From Branchiibius cervicis (GTDB lineage: Bacteria > Actinomycetota > Actinomycetes > Actinomycetales > Dermatophilaceae), in contig NZ_JBHSWJ010000002.1 in assembly GCF_042661605.1 (NCBI RefSeq), forward strand, positions 1,240,001 through 1,304,000: a DNA stretch of 64,000 bases, written 5' to 3'. Positions 46,022-54,975 of this stretch are shown in pieces (position 1 is the stretch's first letter; each line of letters opens with the position of its first letter). A model generated the notes under the pieces. That model was not told the origin of the DNA. It saw only the letters and a program-made list of their open reading frames with translations, and searched no databases. A program made the translations under genes and the position numbers.

Positions 46022-46683
46022 GGCTGCTGCGAGGGAAGGGCCAACGCGACGACCGCGTCGTGTACCTGGTCGCCAGCCGCGTGCTGGAATACCCGAATCC
46101 TGCACTACTGCAGTCCCTTCCGCAGTTGCGGCAGGCCTTGGGCGAGCAGTCGCACGGTCGCGGGGACTTGCTCCTCGGCGTACTGGACCACCTGGCCGGC
46201 CGGGATCTGGAGGAGCTGCGTCAGACGTACGTCGACACCTTCGACCTGTCGCGCAAACATGCGCTCTACCTGTCCTACTGGACCGACGGCGACACCCGTC
46301 GGCGTGGGGAGGTGTTGGGCCAGTTCAAGAGCGTCTACCGGCGCAGCGGCTTCCTGGTGGACACCCACGGTGAGCTACCCGACTACCTGCCGATGGTCCT
46401 GGAGTTCGCGGCCATCGCCGATCCGATCGCCGGTCGCGAGTTGTTGTCCTCATACCGAGCCAGCCTTGAGCTGCTGCGGATTGCCCTGCTGGAGCACGCC
46501 TCGCCGTACGCCGACGCAGTAGCGAGCGTGTGCGCGACGCTCCCCGGGAAGTCCCCGCAGAGTCGCGCCGAGGTGATGGCGATGGCCGGTCTGGACGGGC
46601 CGCCCGGCGTCGAACCGGTCGGCCTGGCGCCGTACGGGCGCACCGAGTTGCCGTTGCACGCCGTGGCCGGAGGGAGTCGCTGA
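46018..46683 (+). CDS. narJ: Nitrate reductase molybdenum cofactor assembly chaperone
   Basis: 221 residues. A TorD/NarJ-type helical chaperone that binds NarG during cofactor insertion: YLVASRVLEYPNP, TYVDTFDLSRKHALYLSYWTDGDTRRRG (region) and LPDYLPMVLEFAA are family blocks. It is coupled to narH and narI by overlapping stop and start codons. Confidence 0.93.
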   Translation: MRLLRGKGQRDDRVVYLVASRVLEYPNPALLQSLPQLRQALGEQSHGRGDLLLGVLDHLAGRDLEELRQTYVDTFDLSRKHALYLSYWTDGDTRRRGEVLGQFKSVYRRSGFLVDTHGELPDYLPMVLEFAAIADPIAGRELLSSYRASLELLRIALLEHASPYADAVASVCATLPGKSPQSRAEVMAMAGLDGPPGVEPVGLAPYGRTELPLHAVAGGSR

Positions 46684-47432
46684 TGGACGTGCTGCTGTGG
46701 GGTGTGCTGCCCTACCTGTGCATCGTCAGTCTCGTGGGCGGGACCATCTGGCGGTACCGCTACGACAAGTTCGGCTGGACCACCCGATCCAGCCAGCTGT
46801 ACGAATCCCGGCTGCTGCGCATCGGGTCGCCGCTGTTCCACTTCGGCATCCTGCTGGTGTTCTTCGGTCACGTCGGGGGTTTGCTCATCCCGGAATCGTG
46901 GACCGAGGCGCTCGGGGTCAGTGAGGGGATGTACCACTTCAACGCCTTGTTCTTCGGCATGATCGCCGGCGTCTGCACCCTGGTCGGAATCGGCATCCTG
47001 ATCTATCGCCGCCGCACCACCGGGCCGGTCTTCATGGCCACGACCCGCAACGACAAGCTGATGTATGTCCTGCTGGTCGCGGCCATCGTGCTCGGGTTGT
47101 GGACGACCCTGGTCAGTGTCGGTGCCGGCAGCACCGCGCACAACTACCGGGAGACGGTTTCGCCGTGGTTCCGCTCGGTGCTCTACCTGCATCCGGACGT
47201 GGACGCGATGGCCGCCGCGCCGATCCAGTTCCACATCCACGCACTGGTGGGGATGTTGCTGTTCGCGGTCTGGCCGTTCACCCGCCTCGTGCACGCCTTC
47301 ACCGCGCCGCTGCACTACCTGTTCCGGCCCTACATCGTCTACCGCTCGCGCGACCAGGAGGTCACCGGTGCGCGCTCGGCCCGGCCCGGCTGGAGCCCGG
47401 TCGGCACCCCGGACCGCGACCGGTCCCGCTGA
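46683..47432 (+). CDS. narI: Respiratory nitrate reductase gamma subunit (cytochrome b)
   Basis: 249 residues with five membrane helices. It oxidises menaquinol and anchors NarGH; haem b histidines are in PLFHFGILLVFFGHVGGLL and FHIHALVGMLLFAVWPFTRLVH (regions). The ATG at 46683 overlaps the narJ stop. narK follows after 36 bases. Confidence 0.95.
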   Translation: MDVLLWGVLPYLCIVSLVGGTIWRYRYDKFGWTTRSSQLYESRLLRIGSPLFHFGILLVFFGHVGGLLIPESWTEALGVSEGMYHFNALFFGMIAGVCTLVGIGILIYRRRTTGPVFMATTRNDKLMYVLLVAAIVLGLWTTLVSVGAGSTAHNYRETVSPWFRSVLYLHPDVDAMAAAPIQFHIHALVGMLLFAVWPFTRLVHAFTAPLHYLFRPYIVYRSRDQEVTGARSARPGWSPVGTPDRDRSR

Positions 47433-47468
47433 TCCCCACCCACCGTCACCGTCGAGAGGGAGAGTCCG

Positions 47469-48680
47469 ATGAGCGCAGCTGAACAACCGGCGGAGGCATC
47501 GCTGGCCGGGCAGGGTAAGAATCTTGCGCTGGCCACCTTCGCCTTCGCCGTCACCTTCTGGGCCTGGAACATCATCGGTCCTTTGGGAGTGCGCTACACC
47601 GAGGAGATGCACCTGTCGGGCACCCAGAAGGCACTTCTGGTGGCCACGCCGGTGCTGGTCGGGTCGGTCGGCCGGATCCCGGTGGGTGCGTTGACCGACC
47701 GGTACGGCGGCCGGCTGATGTTCCCCGTGGTCACGTTGCTGGTGGTCCCGTTCGTGTTGCTGGTCGCGGTGGCCGGTCAGGCCAAGTCGTTCCCGATGAT
47801 GCTGATCGTCGGGTTCTTCCTGGGCATCGCGGGCACGACGTTCGCGATCGGCGTCCCCTTCGTGAACCAGTGGTACACCAAGGACCGGCGTGGATTCGCC
47901 ACCGGGATCTTCGGTGCCGGCATGGGCGGTACGGCGTTGTCGGCGTTCTTCACCCCGCGGATGGTGAAGGCGTTCGGCTACGTGCCTACCCATGTGATCT
48001 TCGCGGTCGCGCTGGTCCTGACGGCGATCCTGTGCTGGGTGGCCATGCGCGACTCGCCGCTGTGGAAGCCCAACAACGCTCCGGTGGGTCCCAAACTCAA
48101 GGCCGCGTTGAAGCTGCCGGTCACCTGGCAGATGTCGTTCCTGTACGCCGTGGCCTTCGGCGGTTTCGTGGCGTTCTCCACCTACCTACCGACCTACCTC
48201 AAGGACATCTACGACTTCAACCTGACCGACGCGGGCACACGGACGGCGGGTTTCGCGATCGCCGCGGTGGTCGCCCGGCCGATCGGAGGCGTGCTGTCGG
48301 ACCGGATCGGGCCGCGCCAGGTGGTGGCGATCTCCATGCTGGGCACGGCCATTTTCGCCGCGGTGGTGGCCTTCCAGCCGCCGTTGGAGTGGCCGGCCGG
48401 TCTCGCCTTCGTGTTGCTGGCCTTCTTCCTCGGGCTGGGCACCGGCGGGGTGTTCGCGTTCGTCGGCAAACAGGCCCCGGCGGCCGAGGTGGGTACGGTC
48501 ACCGGTCTGGTCGGTGCCGCCGGCGGCTTGGGCGGCTACTTCCCGCCGCTGATCATGGGCGCCACCTTCGGCATGGTGTTCTCCGGCTATGGCTTCGGGC
48601 TGATGCTGCTGGTCATTGTCGCGCTGATCGCCCTGGTCTTCACCTATACCGGCATCAAGGACCGCGAGCCGGCCAGCTGA
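47469..48680 (+). CDS. narK: Nitrate/nitrite transporter, MFS (NarK family)
   Basis: 403 residues with about twelve membrane helices. NarK-type features are FWAWNIIGPLG with FAVTF before it, GRIPVGALTDRYGGR, a first nitrate-signature-like GFFLGIAGTTFAIGVPFVNQW (region) and a second in FLGLGTGGVFAFVG. ATG at 47469 is preceded by GAGAGGGAGAG. It is the last gene of the narGHJIK operon and supplies nitrate or exports nitrite. Confidence 0.92.
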   Translation: MSAAEQPAEASLAGQGKNLALATFAFAVTFWAWNIIGPLGVRYTEEMHLSGTQKALLVATPVLVGSVGRIPVGALTDRYGGRLMFPVVTLLVVPFVLLVAVAGQAKSFPMMLIVGFFLGIAGTTFAIGVPFVNQWYTKDRRGFATGIFGAGMGGTALSAFFTPRMVKAFGYVPTHVIFAVALVLTAILCWVAMRDSPLWKPNNAPVGPKLKAALKLPVTWQMSFLYAVAFGGFVAFSTYLPTYLKDIYDFNLTDAGTRTAGFAIAAVVARPIGGVLSDRIGPRQVVAISMLGTAIFAAVVAFQPPLEWPAGLAFVLLAFFLGLGTGGVFAFVGKQAPAAEVGTVTGLVGAAGGLGGYFPPLIMGATFGMVFSGYGFGLMLLVIVALIALVFTYTGIKDREPAS

Positions 48681-48684
48681 TCGC

Positions 48685-49164
48685 TCACCGGGTCGTCAGG
48701 AGCCCGGCTACCCAGATCAGAGCTACGACGACGGCGGCCGTGAGTTCGATGGCCACGCTGGTCACGACCGCTCTCAGCGCATGTTTGGTCGAGGTCCACG
48801 CGTCGGCAATGGTGCGGGTGCGACCGAGCTCGGCCAGCAGTACTCCGAGCACGAAGCCGATGAACAGACCCACCACCGGGATCACGAAGAAGCCGACGAT
48901 CCCGCATACCGCACCCAAGAGCAGCACCCGGCCCGGCACGCCTGCGGCGGCCATCCGTTTGCCGGGGACGGTGTACTGCACGATCCAGCCGATCACCGCC
49001 ACGACGCACGCGGCGGCGAAGAACCACCACGCAGCGCCGCCGGTCGACCAGGCCCACAGCAGGACGCCGAGCAGGCTCAGCGCCAGACCCGGCAATACCG
49101 GCACGATCAACCCGACGATACCGACGGCGATCATGAGTCCGGACAGGACGGTGAGGGGCTGCAT
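48685..49164 (-). CDS. DUF456 membrane protein
   Basis: 159 residues, nearly all hydrophobic, with about five helices and Gly-rich turns (VPVLPGLALSLLGVLLWAW; GFFVIPVVGLFIGFVLGVLLAE). This is the DUF456 layout. A role is not known. ATG at 49162-49164 (MQPLTVL) is preferred over the in-frame codon at 49191. It is convergent with narK, 4 bases apart. Confidence 0.85.
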   Translation of the reverse strand: MQPLTVLSGLMIAVGIVGLIVPVLPGLALSLLGVLLWAWSTGGAAWWFFAAACVVAVIGWIVQYTVPGKRMAAAGVPGRVLLLGAVCGIVGFFVIPVVGLFIGFVLGVLLAELGRTRTIADAWTSTKHALRAVVTSVAIELTAAVVVALIWVAGLLTTR

Positions 49165-49192
49165 CCGGTTAGCCAAGCACAGTCCCGACAAC

Positions 49193-49226
49193 GAAGCGGG
49201 ACGGACCGAAAGGTCCGTCCCGCTTC
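49193..49226 (-). terminator. Strong hairpin with GNRA-type tetraloop
   Basis: A perfect 15-bp stem, GAAGCGGGACGGACC and its complement, closed by GAAA. It lies between the DUF7455 gene stop and the DUF456 gene start on the minus strand, so it probably ends the DUF7455 transcript. Confidence 0.78.
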
Positions 49227-49242
49227 ATGACACCGACGCCGG

Positions 49243-49449
49243 TCAGCCCTCCTTGGGCTCCACCAGGCGATCGGTTTCGTCGATGACCTCTTCGGCTACG
49301 GCCTGCAGCTTCGGAAGGTGCTCACGCCCGTGGTGGGCGCAGAACAGAAGTTCAGTGTCGCCAGCAAGGCGGGCGCGGATGAATGCCTGTGCTCCGCAGC
49401 GGTCGCAACGGTCCGCGACAGACAAAGTAGGGGCGAGTGCAGTCGTCAT
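49243..49449 (-). CDS. DUF7455-type small zinc-ribbon-like protein, 68 aa
   Basis: A conserved small actinobacterial protein with CDRCGAQAFIRARL and FCAHHGREH, a likely metal-binding C-x2-C...C-x2-H set, then an acidic helix (AVAEEVIDETDRL). It is regularly found divergent from parE in actinobacteria, as here. Function unknown. Confidence 0.85.
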   Translation of the reverse strand: MTTALAPTLSVADRCDRCGAQAFIRARLAGDTELLFCAHHGREHLPKLQAVAEEVIDETDRLVEPKEG

Positions 49450-49644
49450 GACGGTCTTCCTCTCCTCGAAAGCCCAATATCTCCTGCTGGTGCCAACAGT
49501 GAATCACGCCAAACCCTTCCCGGAACGCACGTTGGGACAGTGGTTCCGGAGAATGTGTCGTAGGTCACTGGCGGCATACCTCATCCCAACACATCCAGGT
49601 CCGTAGCGCTGTGTGGCGTGCACAGGACCGCCCCGGGGAGGGTT

Positions 49645-49650
49645 TACCCT
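49645..49650 (+). promoter_or_regulatory. -10 element TACCCT before parE, leaderless type
   Basis: TACCCT ends 6 bases before the parE GTG. Confidence 0.5.
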
Positions 49651-49656
49651 GCGGTC

Positions 49657-51750
49657 GTGACCACCACAGCATCTTCGGCCCAGGACTACACCGCCCGGCA
49701 TCTGCAAGTGCTGGAGGGGCTGGAGGCGGTCCGCAAGCGCCCCGGAATGTACATCGGCTCGACCGACGAACGCGGTTTGATGCACTGCGTGTGGGAGATC
49801 ATCGACAACTCTGTCGATGAGGCGCTCGGCGGCTTCGGCGACGACATCAGGGTCGTGTTGCATCACGACGGCAGTGTCGAGGTGCGCGACAACGCCCGCG
49901 GTCTGCCGGTCGACATCGAGCCCAGGACCGGCCTGTCGGGGGTGGAGGTCATCTTCACCAAATTGCACGCCGGCGGGAAGTTCGGCGGGGGCGCGTACGC
50001 CGCGTCCGGTGGTCTGCACGGAGTGGGCGCCTCGGTGGTCAACGCGCTCGCAGCCCGTCTCGACGTCGAGGTGGACCGGGCGGGCAAGACCTACGCCATG
50101 AGTTTCCGGCGTGGCGAGCCGGGGGTGTACGACGATCAGGGTGAGCCGTCCCCGCAGGCCCCGTTCACGCCGTACGTCAACAACAGCGAGTTGCGGGTGA
50201 TCGGCAAGGCCAAGCGCGGCACCTCGGGGACCCGGATCCGCTACTGGGCCGACCCGCAGATCTTCGTCAAGAACGCCACCTACGACTGGGAGGGTCTGCT
50301 CGGGCGAGCCCGGCAGACCTCGTTCCTGATCCCGGGGCTGACCATCACGGTGCGTGACGAGCGCGGCGACGAGCCGGTCGAGGAGCGCTTCCAGCACGAC
50401 GGAGGGATCAGCGAGTTCACCGAGTTCCTGGCTCCCGATCCGGCCGTGACGGACGTGTGGCGGCTCGACGGGTCGGAGACGTTCACCGAGACGGTGCCGG
50501 TGCTGGACGGCAAGGGGCACATGGTCTCCCAGGAGGTCGAGCGCGAGTGCGGCGTGTCGATCGCCCTGCGGTGGGGGACCGGCTACGAAACCACGATGCG
50601 CTCGTTTGTGAACATCATCGCCACGCCCAAGGGCGGCACCCACCAGACGGGCTTCGAGCAGGCCCTGATGAAGGTGTTCCGCAAGCAACTCGAGGTCAAC
50701 TCGCGGCGCCTGAAGGTGGGCGGCGACAAGGTGGAGAAGGACGACATCCTCGCCGGGGTGACCGCCGTGGTCACCGTGCGTCTGGCCGAGCCGCAGTTCG
50801 AGGGACAGACCAAGGAGGTGCTGGGTACGCCGGCCGTGCGACAGATCGTCGCCCGCGTCGTCGAGCGTGAGCTCACCGCCCGCCTGACCTCCACGAAGCG
50901 GGACGACAAGGCGCAGTCGTCGCTGGTGCTGGAGAAGGTGGTCTCGGAGATGAAGGCGCGCATCAGCGCGCGCATGCACAAGGAGACCCAGCGCCGCAAG
51001 ACGGCGCTCGAATCCTCCTCTCTGCCACCAAAACTCAAGGACTGCCGGTCCACCGACGTGTCCCGCACCGAGCTGTTCATCGTGGAGGGCGACTCGGCGC
51101 TGGGCACCGGTCTCGCAGCCCGCAATTCCGAGTATCAGGCGCTGCTGCCGATCCGGGGCAAGATCCTGAACGTGCAGAAGGCGAGCATCGCCGACATGCT
51201 CAAGAACGCCGAGTGTGCCTCGATCATCCAGGTCATCGGCGCCGGCTCGGGGCGCACCTTCGATCCGGAGATGGCCCGCTACGGCAAGGTCATCCTGATG
51301 AGCGACGCCGACGTGGACGGCGCGCACATCCGCACGCTGCTGCTCACGTTGTTCTTCCGGTACATGCGGCCGATGGTCGAGCAGGGCCGGGTCTTCGCCG
51401 CCATGCCACCGCTGCACCGGATCGAGACCGTTGCGCAGGGCCGGGCCAAGGGCGAGGTGATCTACACCTACACCGAGCAGCAGATGCGCACCACCATCCG
51501 CGACCTGGAGCGCAAGGGCCGCTCGATCAAGACACCGCAGCGCTACAAGGGGCTGGGCGAGATGGATGCTCACCAGTTGGCGGACACCACGATGGATCCC
51601 CGCCATCGGACCCTGCGGCGGGTGTCGCTGAAGGATGCCGCCCGGGCCGAGGAGATCTTCGACCTGCTGATGGGGTCGAAGGTCGAGCCGCGTCGGGACT
51701 TCCTGGTCGAGTCGGCGGACTCGCTGGAGCGGGAGCGGATCGACGCCTGA
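49657..51750 (+). CDS. parE: Type IIA topoisomerase B subunit (ParE/GyrB2)
   Basis: 697 residues. GHKL ATPase motifs: EIIDNSVDEAL, VRDNARGLPVD, GGKFGGGAYAASGGLHGVG (region); transducer IRYWADPQIF; TOPRIM domain with TELFIVEGDSALG, LPIRGKILNVQKA and LMSDADVDGAHIRTLLLT. It decatenates or relaxes DNA with ParC, whose gene ends this window. Length and position beside DUF7455 mark it as the second topoisomerase, not the dnaA-linked GyrB. Confidence 0.92.
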   Translation: MTTTASSAQDYTARHLQVLEGLEAVRKRPGMYIGSTDERGLMHCVWEIIDNSVDEALGGFGDDIRVVLHHDGSVEVRDNARGLPVDIEPRTGLSGVEVIFTKLHAGGKFGGGAYAASGGLHGVGASVVNALAARLDVEVDRAGKTYAMSFRRGEPGVYDDQGEPSPQAPFTPYVNNSELRVIGKAKRGTSGTRIRYWADPQIFVKNATYDWEGLLGRARQTSFLIPGLTITVRDERGDEPVEERFQHDGGISEFTEFLAPDPAVTDVWRLDGSETFTETVPVLDGKGHMVSQEVERECGVSIALRWGTGYETTMRSFVNIIATPKGGTHQTGFEQALMKVFRKQLEVNSRRLKVGGDKVEKDDILAGVTAVVTVRLAEPQFEGQTKEVLGTPAVRQIVARVVERELTARLTSTKRDDKAQSSLVLEKVVSEMKARISARMHKETQRRKTALESSSLPPKLKDCRSTDVSRTELFIVEGDSALGTGLAARNSEYQALLPIRGKILNVQKASIADMLKNAECASIIQVIGAGSGRTFDPEMARYGKVILMSDADVDGAHIRTLLLTLFFRYMRPMVEQGRVFAAMPPLHRIETVAQGRAKGEVIYTYTEQQMRTTIRDLERKGRSIKTPQRYKGLGEMDAHQLADTTMDPRHRTLRRVSLKDAARAEEIFDLLMGSKVEPRRDFLVESADSLERERIDA

Positions 51751-51903
51751 CCGCCCCTGCCGGGATGAGGTGAAGGACCCGGCCCCGGGGACGTACGGCT
51801 GAACGGCGAACGGCTCACAGCGCGTTGACTTCACCCCGCGGGGTGATGTCCCTTAGGGGGCGCGGCGCCTCGAGGACCGGGCGTGCACTGCCATGCTCGC
51901 CAG

Positions 51904-52907
51904 GTGACGCAACAGATAGGAGCTCTCCAGGAAGCCGAACAGCCGAACACTTTCGGCTTCGAACCGAGCGTGCCCGTGGCCCGGCCCATCGTCCCCTGGG
52001 CGCTGCGTCTCGCGCGGGAAGTGTCACTGCCTCTCCCCGGCGGCGGGGACACCCTGGGCCTGTGGGACGCGCTCAGCCGTGTCGCGGCCTACGACCTGAC
52101 CGCCGCCCGTGCCCTGGAACCGCACGTCGATGCCCTGTCGATCCTCGACCAGGCCGGCCTTTCACCGGCCGACGTCGGGGCATCGGAACACAGCACCTGG
52201 GGGTCTACGCCGCGGAGGGACCCGCGGGTCGATTGAGCGCCTACCCCGACAATGGCGGATGGGTCGTCGACGGCATCAAGCCGTGGTGCTCGCTGGCCGG
52301 CCAGATCTCACATGCGCTGGTGACTGCCTGGGTCGACGACTCCACTCGTCGCTTGTTCGCCGTCTCGCTGTCCGAAACACAGGTGCTCGACGTCCCGTGG
52401 GTTTCTCGTGGACTCACCGAAATCGTCTCTGCGCCAGTGCGTTTCGAGCAGGTTCGGGCTTACCCGATCGGTGAGGATGGATGGTATCTGCGGCGTCCGG
52501 GCTTCTGGTGGGGCGCGATCGGGGTCGCAGCCTGCTGGTACGGCGGGGCGGCGGGCGTCGCACAGCGTCTTCGCCCCCGGGGCGGACGGGATCCGGATCA
52601 GATCGCGCTGCTGCATCTCGGCGGGGCCGACGCCGCCCTGTACGCGGCCGGCTGCAGTCTGCGGGAGGCGGCGGCGATCGTCGACGACGGCTCAGCGCGG
52701 GATCGCGACGAGGTAACAGCACGCCGGGTGCGCGCGATCGTGCGGGCCGTCTGCGACGACGTCCTGGGCCGGGTCGCCCGGGCCACCGGGCCGGCACCGC
52801 TGACGTTCGAAGAGGAGCACGCCCGGCGGGTGGCAGACCTGTCGGTCTACATCTGCCAGGACCACGCTGAACGCGACCTCGCAGCGCTCGGCGCGGCGCT
52901 GGCATGA
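51904..52907 (+). CDS. Acyl-CoA-dehydrogenase-like protein, frameshifted
   Basis: About 334 residues, shorter than typical acyl-CoA dehydrogenases (about 380). Features: ARALEPHVDALSILDQAG, the mid-domain STWGVYAAEGPAGRLSAYPD, VDGIKPWCSLAGQISHALVTA with the FAD-region pattern, and a helical C-terminus lacking an obvious catalytic Glu. A run of five G at 52199-52203 splits it; a sixth G joins it. The start GTG at 51904 is tentative. It overlaps the deacetylase gene by ATGA, so the three-gene cluster is coupled. Substrate unknown. Confidence 0.75.
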
Positions 52908-54256
52908 GCGCCCCGCTCTTCGATCACCGCGACACCGGGCGCTCCGAGGCCGTCTGGTCGGACGCGCCCGGCTGGGCACTGACGCGCCCTGTTGCACTCA
53001 CCGCCGGTCACGGGGTGCGCGCGGTGGTCGTCGTAGCGGCCCACCCTGACGATGAAACCCTCGGTGCGGGCGGGGCCATGGCCAGTGCGTACGCCGCGGG
53101 GATCCCCGTCGTGGTCCTCCTTGCCACCGACGGCGAAGCTTCGCATCCCGCGTCGCCGACACACTCACCCGAACGTTTGGTGCGGTTGCGCGTTGCAGAG
53201 GTACGTCGCGCGCTCGACCGTGTCGCACCGAGCGCCGAGCTGCGACGCCTGCAGTTACCCGACGGTGAACTCGCCCGACACGAGGACGAACTCAACACGG
53301 CTCTGGAGCAACTCGTCGACCCACTCGGGGCCGGGTGCGTGCTGCTCGCGCCCTGGCGGGCCGACGGGCACCCGGACCACGAGGCCGCCGGGCGGGTGGC
53401 CGCACGGTGCGCCGAACGCACCGGCGCGGTGTTGGGCGAGTACCCGGTGTGGGCCTGGCATTGGGCCGAGGACACCGACCTGCCGTGGGAGCAGGTGCGC
53501 ACGCTGAGCCTGGACGTGACCGCGCGCCTGGCCAAGCGGGCGGCTCTCGGCGAACATCACACACAGGTCGAACCGTTGTCGGATCTGCCCGGTGACGAGG
53601 TGCTGCTCACCCCCGCGATGCTCGCGCATTTCGAGCGGCCCTTCGAGACGTTCGTCGACAGTGGCGACACCTGGCGGGAGTCCGTATTCGAACGGCTGCA
53701 TCGCGTCGCCGCGGACCCCTGGTCGGTCACCAGCAGTCGTTTCGAGGCCGACAAGCGGGCTCGCACGCTGGCCGTGTTGCCGTCCGGTCGGTTCCGACGG
53801 GCCTTCGAGCCGGGCTGCTCGGTAGGCGAACTGACCGCCGCACTGGCGGATCGGTGCGATGAGGTGTTGGCGGTCGACGTCAGCGCGACAGCGGTCCGGG
53901 CCGCCCGTGAGCGCACTCGCGCGATGCCCACTGTCCGCATCGAGCAACGCATGGTGCCGCAGTGGTGGCCCACCGGCCGGTTCGACCTCGTGGTGCTGTC
54001 GGAGATCTGTTACTTCTTGCAGCCGGATGCGCTGAGGCACCTGTTGATTCGTGTCCGGGAGAGCCTCTGCGAGGGTGGTTGGGTCGTCGTATGCGACTGG
54101 CGGCACCCGATTGACGGCTGGGCGTTGGATGCTGCGGCTGTCCATCAGGCGGCGCGGGACCTGCTCGATCTGCCGGTCGCGATCAGCGATGCCGACGACG
54201 ACGTGCTGCTCGAGGTTTTCGGGCCGGCTGCGGATCCGGCCGGGAGCGGCCGATGA
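52904..54256 (+). CDS. Bifunctional PIG-L deacetylase / SAM-dependent methyltransferase
   Basis: 450 residues with two domains. Residues about 40-230 are a PIG-L zinc deacetylase: VVAAHPDDETLGAGG, LLATDGEASHP, and PWRADGHPDHEAAGR with the third zinc ligand. Residues about 260-420 are a class I NodS-like methyltransferase: FEPGCSVGELTAALADRC, VLAVDVSATAV and FDLVVLSEICYFL. It would remove an acyl group from an amino sugar and methylate the same or a later product. Overlaps both neighbours by four bases. Confidence 0.87.
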   Translation: MSAPLFDHRDTGRSEAVWSDAPGWALTRPVALTAGHGVRAVVVVAAHPDDETLGAGGAMASAYAAGIPVVVLLATDGEASHPASPTHSPERLVRLRVAEVRRALDRVAPSAELRRLQLPDGELARHEDELNTALEQLVDPLGAGCVLLAPWRADGHPDHEAAGRVAARCAERTGAVLGEYPVWAWHWAEDTDLPWEQVRTLSLDVTARLAKRAALGEHHTQVEPLSDLPGDEVLLTPAMLAHFERPFETFVDSGDTWRESVFERLHRVAADPWSVTSSRFEADKRARTLAVLPSGRFRRAFEPGCSVGELTAALADRCDEVLAVDVSATAVRAARERTRAMPTVRIEQRMVPQWWPTGRFDLVVLSEICYFLQPDALRHLLIRVRESLCEGGWVVVCDWRHPIDGWALDAAAVHQAARDLLDLPVAISDADDDVLLEVFGPAADPAGSGR

Positions 54257-54938
54257 CGACCATCGGAGTCATCGTTCCAGCCAAGGACGAGGCACGCTTG
54301 CTATCACGGTGCCTGACGGCCCTGGCCGAAGCGAGAGTGCGATTGCGCCTGGTGGACCCGTCCGTGGTGGTGCACGTCCTGGTCGTCCTGGATTCCTGTC
54401 GAGACGACAGCGCTGAGATCGTCGCGGCCCACCCTTCGGTGAACGCCCTTGCGGTGCAGGCATCGTGCGTCGGTGTAGCCCGGCAATGCGGGCTGCGGCA
54501 TCTGCTCGACGTCGTGCCCGGGGCCGACTGGTTTGCCAACACCGATGCCGATTCAGCCGTGCCGCCGGACTGGTTGATGACACAGCTGGCCGCAGCGCGG
54601 GACGGGACCGACCTGCTGCTGGGCAGCGTGCGACCTGCCCCGGAAGATCTGACGGAGGTCGAACTGGCCGGGTGGCGGGCTCGCCACGATCTGGGTGATG
54701 GGCATCAGCACGTGTTCGGCGCCAACCTGGGGTTCAACCGCCGCACGCTCGCTCGCACCGGGGATTCCGGCCGTTGCCGGTTCACGAGGACGTCGATCTG
54801 ACCCGTCGGGCCCGGGCGGCAGGACTCGTTGTGCAGGCCACCGGCGCCAGCCCGGTGGTCACGTCCGCTCGCCGGGCAGGTCGCACCCCGAGTGGCTTCG
54901 CGGCGTACGTCGCGCGCGAACTCATCAGTGACGCATGA
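54253..54938 (+). CDS. Family 2 glycosyltransferase, frameshifted
   Basis: About 228 residues of the GT-A fold: IGVIVPAKDEARLLSRCL, LVVLDSCRDDSAEI, and the metal-binding ANTDADSAVPPDW. The catalytic HEDVDLTRRARAAGL segment is in another frame. One more G in the run of four at 54760-54763 gives ARTGGFRPLPVHEDVDLTRR. There is no membrane helix. It is the last gene of the cluster with the PIG-L/methyltransferase. The donor and acceptor sugars are unknown. Confidence 0.85.
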
Positions 54939-54975
54939 CCATTCGGTCGTCGTCAGCATCGAGAGAGGGATCATC

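Noticed and set aside
49165..49192. RecA-NDp-like TTGTCGGGA on the minus strand before the DUF456 gene
   Set aside because: No TAnnnT box lies 8 bases downstream, so spacing does not fit, unlike the three accepted promoters.
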